This document shows, piece by piece, positions 34,233 to 42,934 of a stretch of DNA of 64,000 nt; the first letter of the stretch is position 1, and each line of letters starts with the position of its first letter. A program made the position numbers and the translations under genes. Where the stretch lies: positions 1-64,000 of the forward strand of contig CACNQM010000003.1 of NCBI GenBank assembly GCA_902622595.1, in the 5' to 3' direction. Under the pieces are notes generated by a model. That model did not search any database, was not told the origin of the DNA, and saw only the letters and a program-made list of their open reading frames with translations. The stretch is from an uncultured Bacteroidota bacterium. Its GTDB lineage: Bacteria; Bacteroidota; Bacteroidia; Flavobacteriales; Flavobacteriaceae.

Positions 34233-37200
34233 TTAACTATTTATAGACCATTCACCAGTTAAGAGTAATTTTTCAGCCTGTTTAAATTTCATGGTCTTAA
34301 TCTCACCAGTATCATTATTTTTGATTTCTACTTTTTGATTTCTACCAATCTTTGGAACTTCTCTAGTAATTGTCTCAACTTTCTGGTTTTGTTGGCTTGC
34401 GCTTGCACCAACTCTCCTTGCTCTTTCAGCTAATTGGTCACTATTTAGGCTTTCTTCTTTTGATGTTTGATAATTGTTGTTATTTGCAGAACTCTTTGAG
34501 GCATCTTTGATATTCTCTTGATTGTTTGGAAGATTAGATTTAAATAAAAAAGATAATAATTCTTTATTTAGTGTATGAATCATTGATTTAAATAATTCAT
34601 ATGCTTCAAATTTATAGATCAGTAAAGGGTCTTTTTGCTCGTGAACTGCCAACTGTACAGATTGTTTTAATTCATCCATTTTTCTTAAATGGTTTTTCCA
34701 CTTCTCATCAATTATCGCTAGAGAAATGTTTTTTTCAAAATCATAAATTAGATTATCTCCATTTGTATCAAATGCTTTTTTTAGATCGGTTACAATATTT
34801 ATAACCTTTTTACCATCGGTAAAAGGAACCACAATTCTTTTATAAGAGTTTGTTTTATTTTCATATACATTTTTAATTACAGGAAGTGCAAGGGCTCTGT
34901 TTAATTCTTTTTTATTTGTATAAAACTTATTTAATTCTCCGTAAAGCAAGTCAATCAAATAATCTTCATTTGATTCAATGAATTCATTCTCATTGATTGG
35001 AGAGGTCATTGAAAAAGTTGTTATGAGTTCAAACTCAAAGTTTTTAAAATTATTTGTAGCTCTATTTTCTCTTACAATCTCCTCAACTGTATCAAACATT
35101 ATATTTGAAATATCAATTTGAAGTCTATCTCCTTCAAGAGCATTTTTTCTGAGAGTATAAATTATATTCCTCTGAGAATTCATTACATCATCATACTCAA
35201 GTAGTCTTTTTCTAATTCCAAAGTTATTCTCTTCGACTTTTTTCTGAGCTCTTTCAATTGATTTTGTAACCATAGGATGTTGAATATTTTCTCCGTCTTT
35301 TAGTCCCATTCGGTCCATTATGTTTGAAACTCTATCTTGACCAAATAGTCTCATTAAATTGTCCTCAAAAGAAACATAAAATTGAGAACTACCAGGATCT
35401 CCCTGTCTTCCTGATCTACCTCTCAGCTGTCTATCTACTCTTCGTGAATCATGCCTTTCTGTTCCAATAATTGCAAGTCCACCTGCATCAATTACATCTT
35501 GGCTTAGCTTAATATCAGTTCCTCTACCGGCCATATTCGTTGCAATCGTTACAACCCCAGGTTTTCCAGCTTCAGCAACTATGTCAGCTTCTTTTTTATG
35601 TAGTTTGGCGTTAAGAACATTGTGATTTACATTGGCCCTATTTAGCATTTTGCTCAATAATTCTGAAATTTCAACAGAAGTTGTACCAATTAGAACAGGT
35701 CTTTTGTTTTTTCTAAGATCAATAACTTCCTCAATTATTGCATTATATTTTTCACGTTTAGATTTATAAATTAAATCATCTTGATCTTTTCTAGCTATAG
35801 GTTTATTAGTTGGAATTTCAGTTACATCAAGCTTATAAATCTCCCAGAATTCTCCTGCTTCTGTAACCGCAGTTCCAGTCATTCCAGAAAGTTTAGAATA
35901 TAGTCTAAAATAATTTTGAAGAGTAATTGTTGCAAAAGTTTGAGTAGCTGCCTCAATTTTTACATTTTCTTTTGCTTCAATTGCCTGATGAAGTCCATCT
36001 GAGTATCTTCTTCCGTCCATTATTCTTCCAGTTTGCTCATCAACTATCATTACTTTGTTTTCTACTACAACGTATTCCACATCTTTCTCAAACAAAGTAA
36101 AGGCTTTAAGTAATTGATTTATACTGTGAATTCTCTCACTTTTGATGTTGAAATCATTGAATAGGTCATTCTTCTCTTTAGCTTCATCTTCTGGAGATAA
36201 ACCTTTACTCTCTATCGAAGAAATTTGAGTTGAAATATTAGGCATTATGAAAAAATCTTTATCATCAAGATCTTCAGAGAGTGTATTAATTCCCTTATCT
36301 GTAAGTTCAATTTGATTGTTTTTTTCATCTATTGTAAAGTATAGCTCTTCATCAATTTGATGCATTTCTCTATTGTTGTCCTGCATAAAAAAATTCTCAG
36401 TTTTTTGAAGTATCTGTTTTACACCTTCTTCACTTAAAAATTTAATCAATGCCTTATTTTTTGGTAATCCTCTGAAAACTCTGTAAAGAAGAAAACCACC
36501 TTTCTCTTTATCTAAATCTTTAATAAGTCCCTTTGCCTCGGATAGAATACTAGTTAAGTATGTCCTTTGTAAAGAAACTAATCTTTGGATTTTGGGTTTT
36601 AGGTTGTCAAACTCGTGTCTATCGCCGTCTTTAGTTGGACCAGAAATAATTAATGGTGTTCTTGCATCATCAATAAGAACAGAATCTACCTCATCAATTA
36701 TAGCATAATTATGCTTCCTCTGAACAATATCGTCAATTGAATGAGACATATTGTCTCTTAAATAATCAAAACCAAATTCATTATTTGTTCCATAAGTTAT
36801 GTCAGCTTCGTAAGCTCTTTTCCTCTCCGGAGAATTTGGTTTATGGTAATCAATACAATCAATCTTTAAACCATGGAATTCAAGTATGGGTCCCATCCAT
36901 GCACTGTCACGTTTAGCAAGGTAATCGTTTACAGTGACTAAATGAACTCCATCTCCTGTCAGAGCATTTAAGTAAATTGGTAATGTAGAGACAAGTGTTT
37001 TACCCTCACCAGTTTGCATCTCTCCAATTTTTCCTTGATGGAGAACAATTCCTCCTATAAGTTGAACATCATAGTGAATCATGTCCCAGACAACATTTTT
37101 ACCTGCGGCGTCCCAATTATTTTTCCAAATAGCTTTATCGTTTTCAATTTTTACGTAAGTTTTTTTGGATGCAATTTCTTTATCAAAATCGGAGGCATCT

Positions 37201-37592
37201 AATTTTATTTCCTCATTTTCAAAAAATCTCTTTGCAGTCTCTTTTACAACTGCGAACGCCTCTGGTAACAATCTGTCTAAAACTTCAGACTTTTTTTTGA
37301 TTAAATCATTTTCTAAAGACTCAATCTGCTTAAATATTTCTTCTTTTTTATCATTGGAAAGGTCTTTTGAAAGTTGGTCATTTAAATTTGAAACTGATTT
37401 ATTTAGCTCTTTAGTTTCATCTGAGATCAGTTTCTTAAACTCGATAGTTTTATTCCTCAGTTGATCATTAGAAATTGAGGTAATTTTATTAAAATAATTA
37501 TTGATTTCGTCAACTAAAGGGGTAAGTTTTTTTAAATCCTTCCCAGATTTATCCCCAAGAAACACCTTTAATAGGGAGTTTAAAAATGACAT
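34233..37592 (-). CDS. secA: Preprotein translocase ATPase SecA
   Basis: 1119 residues, longer than the roughly 850-900 of proteobacterial SecA. Walker A 'GEMQTGEGKTLVS', DEAD-box 'IDEVDSVLIDDARTPLIISG', and motif VI in 'ESRRVDRQLRGRSGRQGDPG'-like sequence (DSRRVDRQLRGRSGRQGDPG) are intact. Extra length lies after the DEVD motif (about 320-480) and near the C-terminus. The usual C-terminal CxCx8C/H zinc motif is absent; the tail instead reads 'PKIGRNQKVEIKNN...' and ends 'LLLTGEWSINS', a form I associate with this phylum. It drives Sec-dependent export at the inner membrane. Confidence 0.97.
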   Translation of the reverse strand: MSFLNSLLKVFLGDKSGKDLKKLTPLVDEINNYFNKITSISNDQLRNKTIEFKKLISDETKELNKSVSNLNDQLSKDLSNDKKEEIFKQIESLENDLIKKKSEVLDRLLPEAFAVVKETAKRFFENEEIKLDASDFDKEIASKKTYVKIENDKAIWKNNWDAAGKNVVWDMIHYDVQLIGGIVLHQGKIGEMQTGEGKTLVSTLPIYLNALTGDGVHLVTVNDYLAKRDSAWMGPILEFHGLKIDCIDYHKPNSPERKRAYEADITYGTNNEFGFDYLRDNMSHSIDDIVQRKHNYAIIDEVDSVLIDDARTPLIISGPTKDGDRHEFDNLKPKIQRLVSLQRTYLTSILSEAKGLIKDLDKEKGGFLLYRVFRGLPKNKALIKFLSEEGVKQILQKTENFFMQDNNREMHQIDEELYFTIDEKNNQIELTDKGINTLSEDLDDKDFFIMPNISTQISSIESKGLSPEDEAKEKNDLFNDFNIKSERIHSINQLLKAFTLFEKDVEYVVVENKVMIVDEQTGRIMDGRRYSDGLHQAIEAKENVKIEAATQTFATITLQNYFRLYSKLSGMTGTAVTEAGEFWEIYKLDVTEIPTNKPIARKDQDDLIYKSKREKYNAIIEEVIDLRKNKRPVLIGTTSVEISELLSKMLNRANVNHNVLNAKLHKKEADIVAEAGKPGVVTIATNMAGRGTDIKLSQDVIDAGGLAIIGTERHDSRRVDRQLRGRSGRQGDPGSSQFYVSFEDNLMRLFGQDRVSNIMDRMGLKDGENIQHPMVTKSIERAQKKVEENNFGIRKRLLEYDDVMNSQRNIIYTLRKNALEGDRLQIDISNIMFDTVEEIVRENRATNNFKNFEFELITTFSMTSPINENEFIESNEDYLIDLLYGELNKFYTNKKELNRALALPVIKNVYENKTNSYKRIVVPFTDGKKVINIVTDLKKAFDTNGDNLIYDFEKNISLAIIDEKWKNHLRKMDELKQSVQLAVHEQKDPLLIYKFEAYELFKSMIHTLNKELLSFLFKSNLPNNQENIKDASKSSANNNNYQTSKEESLNSDQLAERARRVGASASQQNQKVETITREVPKIGRNQKVEIKNNDTGEIKTMKFKQAEKLLLTGEWSINS

Positions 37593-37605
37593 AATATCTT
37601 TTTTT

Positions 37606-37613
37606 CAAATTTA
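37606..37613 (-). promoter_or_regulatory. Putative -7 promoter element for secA
   Basis: The minus strand reads TAAATTTG, 13 bases before the secA ATG. Confidence 0.45.
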
Positions 37614-37647
37614 TCTAAAAATTAACAATAAATATTAATAAATGAAA

Positions 37648-37869
37648 TTAATACTCATCTTCATTCCAGAGGTAATCTTCTTCAGTAGGGTAGTCAGGCC
37701 AAATCTCTTCAATTGATTCATAAATATCACCCTCATCTTCAAGGGACTGAAGATTTTCAACAACTTCAAGAGGTGCCCCAGTTCTAATTGAAAAATCGAT
37801 AAGTTCGTCCTTTGAGGCTGGCCAAGGAGCATCACTTAAATATGAAGCTAATTCTAATGTCCAATACAT
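37648..37869 (-). CDS. DUF2795-like small acidic protein
   Basis: 73 residues from the ATG at 37869. An ATG at 37887 lies in a TAnnTTTG-like promoter element, and the family usually begins 'MYWTLELASYLSDAPWPA', so the shorter start is chosen. The central 'SKDELIDFSIRTGAPLEVVENLQSL' matches the DUF2795 helical domain; the tail is very acidic and rich in Trp and Tyr. It is cytoplasmic with no known function. It is transcribed toward secA but has its own likely promoter. Confidence 0.82.
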   Translation of the reverse strand: MYWTLELASYLSDAPWPASKDELIDFSIRTGAPLEVVENLQSLEDEGDIYESIEEIWPDYPTEEDYLWNEDEY

Positions 37870-37884
37870 AAGACTTATTTTCTG

Positions 37885-37892
37885 CAAAAATA
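37885..37892 (-). promoter_or_regulatory. Putative -7 promoter element for the DUF2795 gene
   Basis: The minus strand reads TATTTTTG, matching TAnnTTTG, 15 bases before the ATG at 37869. Confidence 0.4.
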
Positions 37893-37921
37893 TATTATAT
37901 GTTCAGAATTCCAAAGAATTT

Positions 37922-39526
37922 TTATTCTTTTACTTTCGAAAATGAAAGAAGTAGTAATAGAACTGATATTAGAATAGATAATCTAGCTATATAATCTCCA
38001 TTTCTACTATAAAAAGTTCTCTTATTTATTGTATGTGCGCTTCCACTGATTATACCCCTCTCATCAAAAGGTAACATAGTTTTATATTCTCCTATTTCAT
38101 TTATTATTGCAGAAACACCAGAGTTTGCACTCCTAATTACAAATCTCCTATTTTCTATTGCTCTTAATCTTGCATAACTAAGAAGATGCCTATGCCCGGG
38201 AGTATCAAACCACCAAGCATCATTTGTAATAATAGTTATGAAGTTAGCACCTAAATCCACATAATTAGCAACATACTCGCCATAAATTGTTTCATAACAG
38301 ACTATAGGAATTGTCTTAAGATCTTTATTAGCATGCTCAAATATTTTTCTTTCAGAATCATATTGAGTTCCTTTTGAAACTGTAGTTCCACCCATGTCAA
38401 TCATTACTGTTCCGATAATTGGTTCTAAAAATGATTTGAATGGCATGAATTCACTTCCAACAACTAATTTAGATTTATGGTTATATTCAAAACCTTTAAG
38501 TGCCGAAAAGTTTATTGATGAATTGTAATAATCAATCCATAGCTTATCTCGAACAAAATTTGCAGATTTTGAAGGTTTGTCAATTGAATTTTGATATAGT
38601 TTGTAGAACTGAATTCCTGAAATTAAATTAGTATTTTCATACTTTTTTAAATAATTAAATAAACTATCGTGTAGTTTTGTAAATTGAAAATAATCTACAT
38701 TTTCACCATAGCCCTCAGAAAAATATGTTTCAGGGGCAATCACAAAATCATATTTTGTTGATTCAAGCTCTTTATTTGTCAAATCTTTGAAAATTTTAAA
38801 AAAATCTAGATTATCTGCATAATTATTATTGGCATCCCATGGGTCAATCTTGGGTTGAGTTATAAGCACCTTAAATTCTTCTCCCAAATTAATATTAGGT
38901 TTTATAATTAATGAAATTAAAATTGGTAAAAAAACAAAAATAACTCTTGGAATAATCCTAATATAAAATCTTCTGTGATCTTTAAAAGTTGAGTATTTTC
39001 TAATATGATGAAACAACAAAAAATTAGAACATAATACCCAAAGACTTCCTCCAAATACTCCAGTGTATTCATACCACTGAATCCAATTAATTCTCTCAGA
39101 GAAAACATTTCCAAGATTTAACCATGGCCAAGATAAATCCCAGTTTAGATGAAATTTCTCAAATGAAATCCAAAATGTAATTAAAAAAAGTGTTCCAGCT
39201 TTTAAATCGATTTTTCTTTTAACCCTGGAGTACAATAAAAAGATTATTGAATAAAACAAAGAGTTAGCAAAGTTTGCAAATATTGCTCCTGGTAGGGTTG
39301 TATGAACAATCCACCAAGTAGTAGCTATATTCCATGTAAGGAAAACAATATATGAATAGAAGAATAACCTAAGATTTTTTTTACCTAGATTATCATTGCT
39401 AATTATTTCCTCCACTAAGAGTATAGGTATCAAGCTAACAAAAATTAAAGGAGTTATTCCATTAATTGGCCAGGAGCTTGCTAATAACAACCCGCTTATT
39501 AATGAAAAACCAAGAAGTCTACTCAC
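37922..39526 (-). CDS. lnt: Apolipoprotein N-acyltransferase
   Basis: 534 residues. About six N-terminal transmembrane helices (1-210) are followed by a carbon-nitrogen hydrolase domain (about 225-500) and a last helix at the C-terminus. The catalytic triad is likely Glu in 'FVIAPETYF', a Lys in the middle (candidate 'NHKSKLVVGSEFMPF') and Cys in 'PIVCYETIYGEY'. It adds the third acyl chain to lipoproteins in the inner membrane, consistent with the many lipoproteins in this window. The start codon is GTG at 39526; an ATG-started longer frame was not seen. Confidence 0.94.
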   Translation of the reverse strand: MSRLLGFSLISGLLLASSWPINGITPLIFVSLIPILLVEEIISNDNLGKKNLRLFFYSYIVFLTWNIATTWWIVHTTLPGAIFANFANSLFYSIIFLLYSRVKRKIDLKAGTLFLITFWISFEKFHLNWDLSWPWLNLGNVFSERINWIQWYEYTGVFGGSLWVLCSNFLLFHHIRKYSTFKDHRRFYIRIIPRVIFVFLPILISLIIKPNINLGEEFKVLITQPKIDPWDANNNYADNLDFFKIFKDLTNKELESTKYDFVIAPETYFSEGYGENVDYFQFTKLHDSLFNYLKKYENTNLISGIQFYKLYQNSIDKPSKSANFVRDKLWIDYYNSSINFSALKGFEYNHKSKLVVGSEFMPFKSFLEPIIGTVMIDMGGTTVSKGTQYDSERKIFEHANKDLKTIPIVCYETIYGEYVANYVDLGANFITIITNDAWWFDTPGHRHLLSYARLRAIENRRFVIRSANSGVSAIINEIGEYKTMLPFDERGIISGSAHTINKRTFYSRNGDYIARLSILISVLLLLLSFSKVKE

Positions 39527-39594
39527 TTTTAAAGTTTAATAGGTTTTACAATCTAATATTACAATTTTTTTATAAATTGAGCGCCATTACTATC

Positions 39595-40353
39595 ATGATT
39601 AAATCCCTTATACCTAATTTTATAACACTATTAAACCTACTATGTGGGTGCTTCTCTATTGCATTTGCATTTCAATTTCAATTTGATGCAGTATTAATTT
39701 TAGTTTTGTTTGGCGTATTTCTAGACTACTTGGATGGTCTTACAGCAAGAATCCTTAACGCTGAATCAAATTTTGGCAAGCAATTAGACTCATTATCTGA
39801 TATTATTACCAGCGGAGTTGTCCCAGGAATTGTTGTCTATCAAATGTTTAAATTGTCTGGCAATAGAGTCATTGATTTTGATTTAAATGCTTATTTATCA
39901 CCAATACTTGATTTAGACCTTGTATTTTCTATATCTCCTATTGCATTTATTGGTTTTATAATAACAATTGGCTCAGCTGTTAGACTTGCTAAATTTAATA
40001 CTATAGATTACACCGATGAATTCGAAGGGCTTCCAACTCCAGCAAACGCACTTTTTTTTGTTTCATTACCAATACTTATGGATCATTTATACTTAGTAGA
40101 TTCTAAACAATACCTTTTAAACAATACTACTTTAATTATTTTAACCATCTCTAGTGTTATACTAATGAATGTCCCATTCAGGCTATTCTCGTTGAGACTG
40201 TCAGTCAGAAAATATGACTATAATATTTTTAAAATTTTAACTATTGTTTTATCAATACCAATAATTTTATTTTTTGGTATTGGTGGATTTTCTTTAATTA
40301 TTATCCTCTATCTTTTCCTAAATGTAATTAGAAATTTATGGACCTTAATATAA
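39595..40353 (+). CDS. pssA: CDP-diacylglycerol-serine O-phosphatidyltransferase
   Basis: 252 residues from the ATG at 39595; the frame can be extended upstream into the lnt gene, but that part has no family resemblance, and the chosen product begins 'MIKSLIPNFITLLNLLCG', the usual PssA start. The CDP-alcohol phosphotransferase motif DG-x2-AR-x8-G-x3-D-x3-D is present as 'DGLTARILNAESNFGKQLDS' (about 46-65) followed by 'LSD'. About seven transmembrane helices. It makes phosphatidylserine, the precursor of phosphatidylethanolamine. It is divergent from lnt and convergent with lptB. Confidence 0.95.
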   Translation: MIKSLIPNFITLLNLLCGCFSIAFAFQFQFDAVLILVLFGVFLDYLDGLTARILNAESNFGKQLDSLSDIITSGVVPGIVVYQMFKLSGNRVIDFDLNAYLSPILDLDLVFSISPIAFIGFIITIGSAVRLAKFNTIDYTDEFEGLPTPANALFFVSLPILMDHLYLVDSKQYLLNNTTLIILTISSVILMNVPFRLFSLRLSVRKYDYNIFKILTIVLSIPIILFFGIGGFSLIIILYLFLNVIRNLWTLI

Positions 40354-41094
40354 TCACAAATCAATTTTCTTTCTTTTGAATTCGAAATTTTTACCTAAGT
40401 AAACTTTTCTAACCATTTCATCTTTGGCTAAATCTTCAGGAATTCCTTCTTTAAGGATTTTTCCCTCAAACATGAGATATGTTCTGTCAGTTATAGCTAA
40501 GGTCTCTTGAACGTTATGATCCGTAATAAGTATTCCTATATTTTTATTTTTCAAAACTGAAATTATTGATTGAATATCTTCAACTGCAATTGGATCTACC
40601 CCAGCAAATGGTTCATCTAATAACAAAAATTTTGGATCATTAGCAAGCGCCCTTGCAATTTCAGTTCTTCTTCTTTCACCTCCAGATAAAAGATCACCTC
40701 TATTTTTTCTTATATTAATTAAACCAAATTCCTCCATCAACTGCTCCGACTTGATTTTTTGTTCTTTCTTTGATAAATCTGAGAATTCTAAAACACCTAG
40801 TATATTTTCTTCAATAGAGAGTTTTCTAAAAACAGATTCTTCCTGAGCTAAATATCCAATTCCTCTTTGAGATCTTTGATACATCGGATAATTTGAGATA
40901 ATTTCATCATCTAGAAATATATTACCATCCTCAGGTTTAATAATACCTACGATCATGTAAAAAGACGTTGTTTTACCAGCACCATTAGGACCTAATAAGC
41001 CTACAATTTCCCCTTGATTTACTTCTATTGAAATATTATCAACTACTCTTCTTCCTCTGTAAGATTTTGAAATTTCTTTTGCTTTTAATATCAT
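40354..41094 (-). CDS. lptB: Lipopolysaccharide export ABC transporter ATPase LptB
   Basis: 246 residues. Walker A 'GLLGPNGAGKTTSFYMI', Q-loop in 'GYLAQEESVFRKLS', signature 'LLSGGERRRTEIARAL', Walker B 'LLLDEPFAGVDP' and the switch 'ILITDHNV'. 'RSQRGIGYLAQE' and 'FAGVDPIAVEDIQ' are LptB-specific. It powers LPS extraction from the inner membrane by LptFG. It lies ten bases after tatC and in line with kdsD, so an envelope operon kdsD-tatC-lptB is likely. Confidence 0.96.
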   Translation of the reverse strand: MILKAKEISKSYRGRRVVDNISIEVNQGEIVGLLGPNGAGKTTSFYMIVGIIKPEDGNIFLDDEIISNYPMYQRSQRGIGYLAQEESVFRKLSIEENILGVLEFSDLSKKEQKIKSEQLMEEFGLINIRKNRGDLLSGGERRRTEIARALANDPKFLLLDEPFAGVDPIAVEDIQSIISVLKNKNIGILITDHNVQETLAITDRTYLMFEGKILKEGIPEDLAKDEMVRKVYLGKNFEFKRKKIDL

Positions 41095-41104
41095 GGTAAT
41101 AATA

Positions 41105-41905
41105 TTAAGTATTTAATTTTTTATATCCAATTTTTGATATTATAATGCTTATTTCATATAAAACTAATATAGGTATACTCACAATAATTTGACTAGCAAT
41201 GTCTGGAGGAGTAATTATTGCAGAAAGACTTAATACAATTACTAGGGCAAATTTTCTATTTCTCTTTAGAAAATCTGGTGTAACAAGTCCAACTTTTGTT
41301 AGATAATGTATAATTATAGGCAGCTCAAAAATTAAACCTGAGGCAAGTACTGAGGCTCTTAGAAGACCTATGTAGCTATTTAAGTCAAAATCATTGAATA
41401 CCTCAGAACTTATAGTATAGTTCCCTAAAAAATTTATTGAAAGAGGAGTAACAATGTAGTATCCAAATAAAACACCAATAAAGAATAATGTTGATGAAAT
41501 AAAAATAAAACCTCTTGCCCCTTCTTTTTCTTTCTTATAGAGTCCTGGGCTAATAAATTTCCAAAACTCATATACTACATAAGGAAATGCAAGAATAAAT
41601 CCAGCAAGTATGGATGTCCAAAGATGAGCAGAAAATTGTCCGGAAACCGTTCTGCTTTGAACTCTAAATGGTAACTCGTCAAAGCAAAAGGCATCACCAC
41701 CAAAAGATTGTGAAATTGAGCAGAATACCTGATAACTAATAAAGTCCCCTTTCTTTGGTCCAAAAATAATTTGATCAAAAATAATATCCTTAGCTAAAAA
41801 TGCTACTATTGCAACTAATAAAACAGATATAGTTGATCTTATAATGTGCCATCTTAATTCCTCAAGATGATCTAAAAATGACATATCTCGAGAAGGATTA
41901 CTCAT
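41105..41905 (-). CDS. tatC: Twin-arginine translocase subunit TatC
   Basis: 266 residues with six membrane helices. The family start 'MSFLDHLEELRWHIIRS' (Glu in HLEELR) and 'FEFWKFISPGLY'-type segment (YEFWKFISPGLYKKEK) are visible; the C-terminal 'ALVIVLSLSAIITPPDIASQ' is also diagnostic. TatC binds the RR signal peptide, such as that of the GH109-like protein in this window. It overlaps kdsD by eight bases. TatA genes are not in the window. Confidence 0.96.
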   Translation of the reverse strand: MSNPSRDMSFLDHLEELRWHIIRSTISVLLVAIVAFLAKDIIFDQIIFGPKKGDFISYQVFCSISQSFGGDAFCFDELPFRVQSRTVSGQFSAHLWTSILAGFILAFPYVVYEFWKFISPGLYKKEKEGARGFIFISSTLFFIGVLFGYYIVTPLSINFLGNYTISSEVFNDFDLNSYIGLLRASVLASGLIFELPIIIHYLTKVGLVTPDFLKRNRKFALVIVLSLSAIITPPDIASQIIVSIPILVLYEISIIISKIGYKKLNT

Positions 41906-42872
41906 AACTTATTCCTTGCTTTATTATATCAAGGATATGCACAATCCCTTTATATATTTGATTATCATCAATTACTAATACTTGACTTATATTGTTTTTT
42001 TTCATTACTCCTAGAGCATCATATGCCAATGTACTTTCACTTAAAACTTTAGGATTTTTGTTCATCAAATCAGAAGCCAAAACACTATTTATGTCATGCT
42101 TCTTTTCAATAATTCTTCTAATATCTCCATCAGTTATTATTCCAATTATTTTATCAGATTTAATGACAGCAGTTGCTCCATACATATTTGATGAAATTTC
42201 ATCAATAATTTCAAAAAAAGTAGATGAAAGGTTAACTGCAGGAATTCTACTATTATCTAATAAATTATTAAGCTTTAAACTTAGTTTCTTACCTAAGTTT
42301 CCAGATGGATGATAAGTACTAAAGTCATTTGGACTAAAGCCCTTAATTTTTTGCAAAGTCATAGCTATTGCATCCCCGATTGCTAAATGGCATGAAGAGC
42401 TTGTTGTAGGAGCAAGATTATTGTGGCAAGCCTCTCTTTCAATTTCTGTATGAATAAACATATCTGACAATTTATCCAACAATGAATCTTTTATACATGA
42501 AATTCCTATTAACTGAACCCCCTCAATCTTTAAATAATTAGAAAGAGATTCTATTTCAATCGATTCTCCACTTTTTGATATACAGATTACAATGTCATCT
42601 TTACCTATGACTCCAATATCCCCATGAAGTGCATCTCCTAAATGTAAAAAAACTGATTTTGAACCTGTTGAATTTAGAGTGGCAGAAATCTTCATACCAA
42701 TAATTGCACTTTTGCCAATTCCAGTAATTACTATTTTACCAATGCAAGCTTTTAATGTATTAATAATTTTACAAAAGTTTGAATCTATAGCTTTTGAAAG
42801 ATTGGAAATAGATTTTGACTCAATGCTAAGTGTATCTAGAGCAATTTTTTTTATTTTCTGTTGATTAGCCAA
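41898..42872 (-). CDS. kdsD: Arabinose-5-phosphate isomerase, KpsF/GutQ family
   Basis: 324 residues. SIS domain 1-200 with 'KIVITGIGKSAIIGMKISATLNSTG' (shortened: GIGKSAIIGMKIS) and 'DIVICISKSGES'; 'LAPTTSSSCHLAIGDAIAM' supplies the metal/His site. Two CBS domains follow (about 205-324) with 'GIITDGDIRR' and 'ISQVLVIDDNQ'. It converts ribulose-5-phosphate to arabinose-5-phosphate for KDO synthesis, which agrees with lptB nearby. The start is TTG at 42872, the first usable codon. A -7-like TAAATTTG on the minus strand (42905-42912) lies about 32 bases upstream. Confidence 0.94.
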   Translation of the reverse strand: MANQQKIKKIALDTLSIESKSISNLSKAIDSNFCKIINTLKACIGKIVITGIGKSAIIGMKISATLNSTGSKSVFLHLGDALHGDIGVIGKDDIVICISKSGESIEIESLSNYLKIEGVQLIGISCIKDSLLDKLSDMFIHTEIEREACHNNLAPTTSSSCHLAIGDAIAMTLQKIKGFSPNDFSTYHPSGNLGKKLSLKLNNLLDNSRIPAVNLSSTFFEIIDEISSNMYGATAVIKSDKIIGIITDGDIRRIIEKKHDINSVLASDLMNKNPKVLSESTLAYDALGVMKKNNISQVLVIDDNQIYKGIVHILDIIKQGISYE

Positions 42873-42904
42873 AATGGGAAATTTATTTTAAATTGTATGT
42901 AGTG

Positions 42905-42912
42905 CAAATTTA
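42905..42912 (-). promoter_or_regulatory. Putative -7 promoter element for kdsD-tatC-lptB
   Basis: The minus strand reads TAAATTTG, matching TAnnTTTG, 32 bases before the kdsD start. Confidence 0.4.
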
Positions 42913-42934
42913 AGCAATTTGAAAAAACTAAAGT

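Noticed and set aside
39466-39594. 43-residue N-terminal extension of pssA
   Set aside because: It overlaps the divergent lnt gene and has no family similarity; the product from 39595 begins as PssA proteins usually do.
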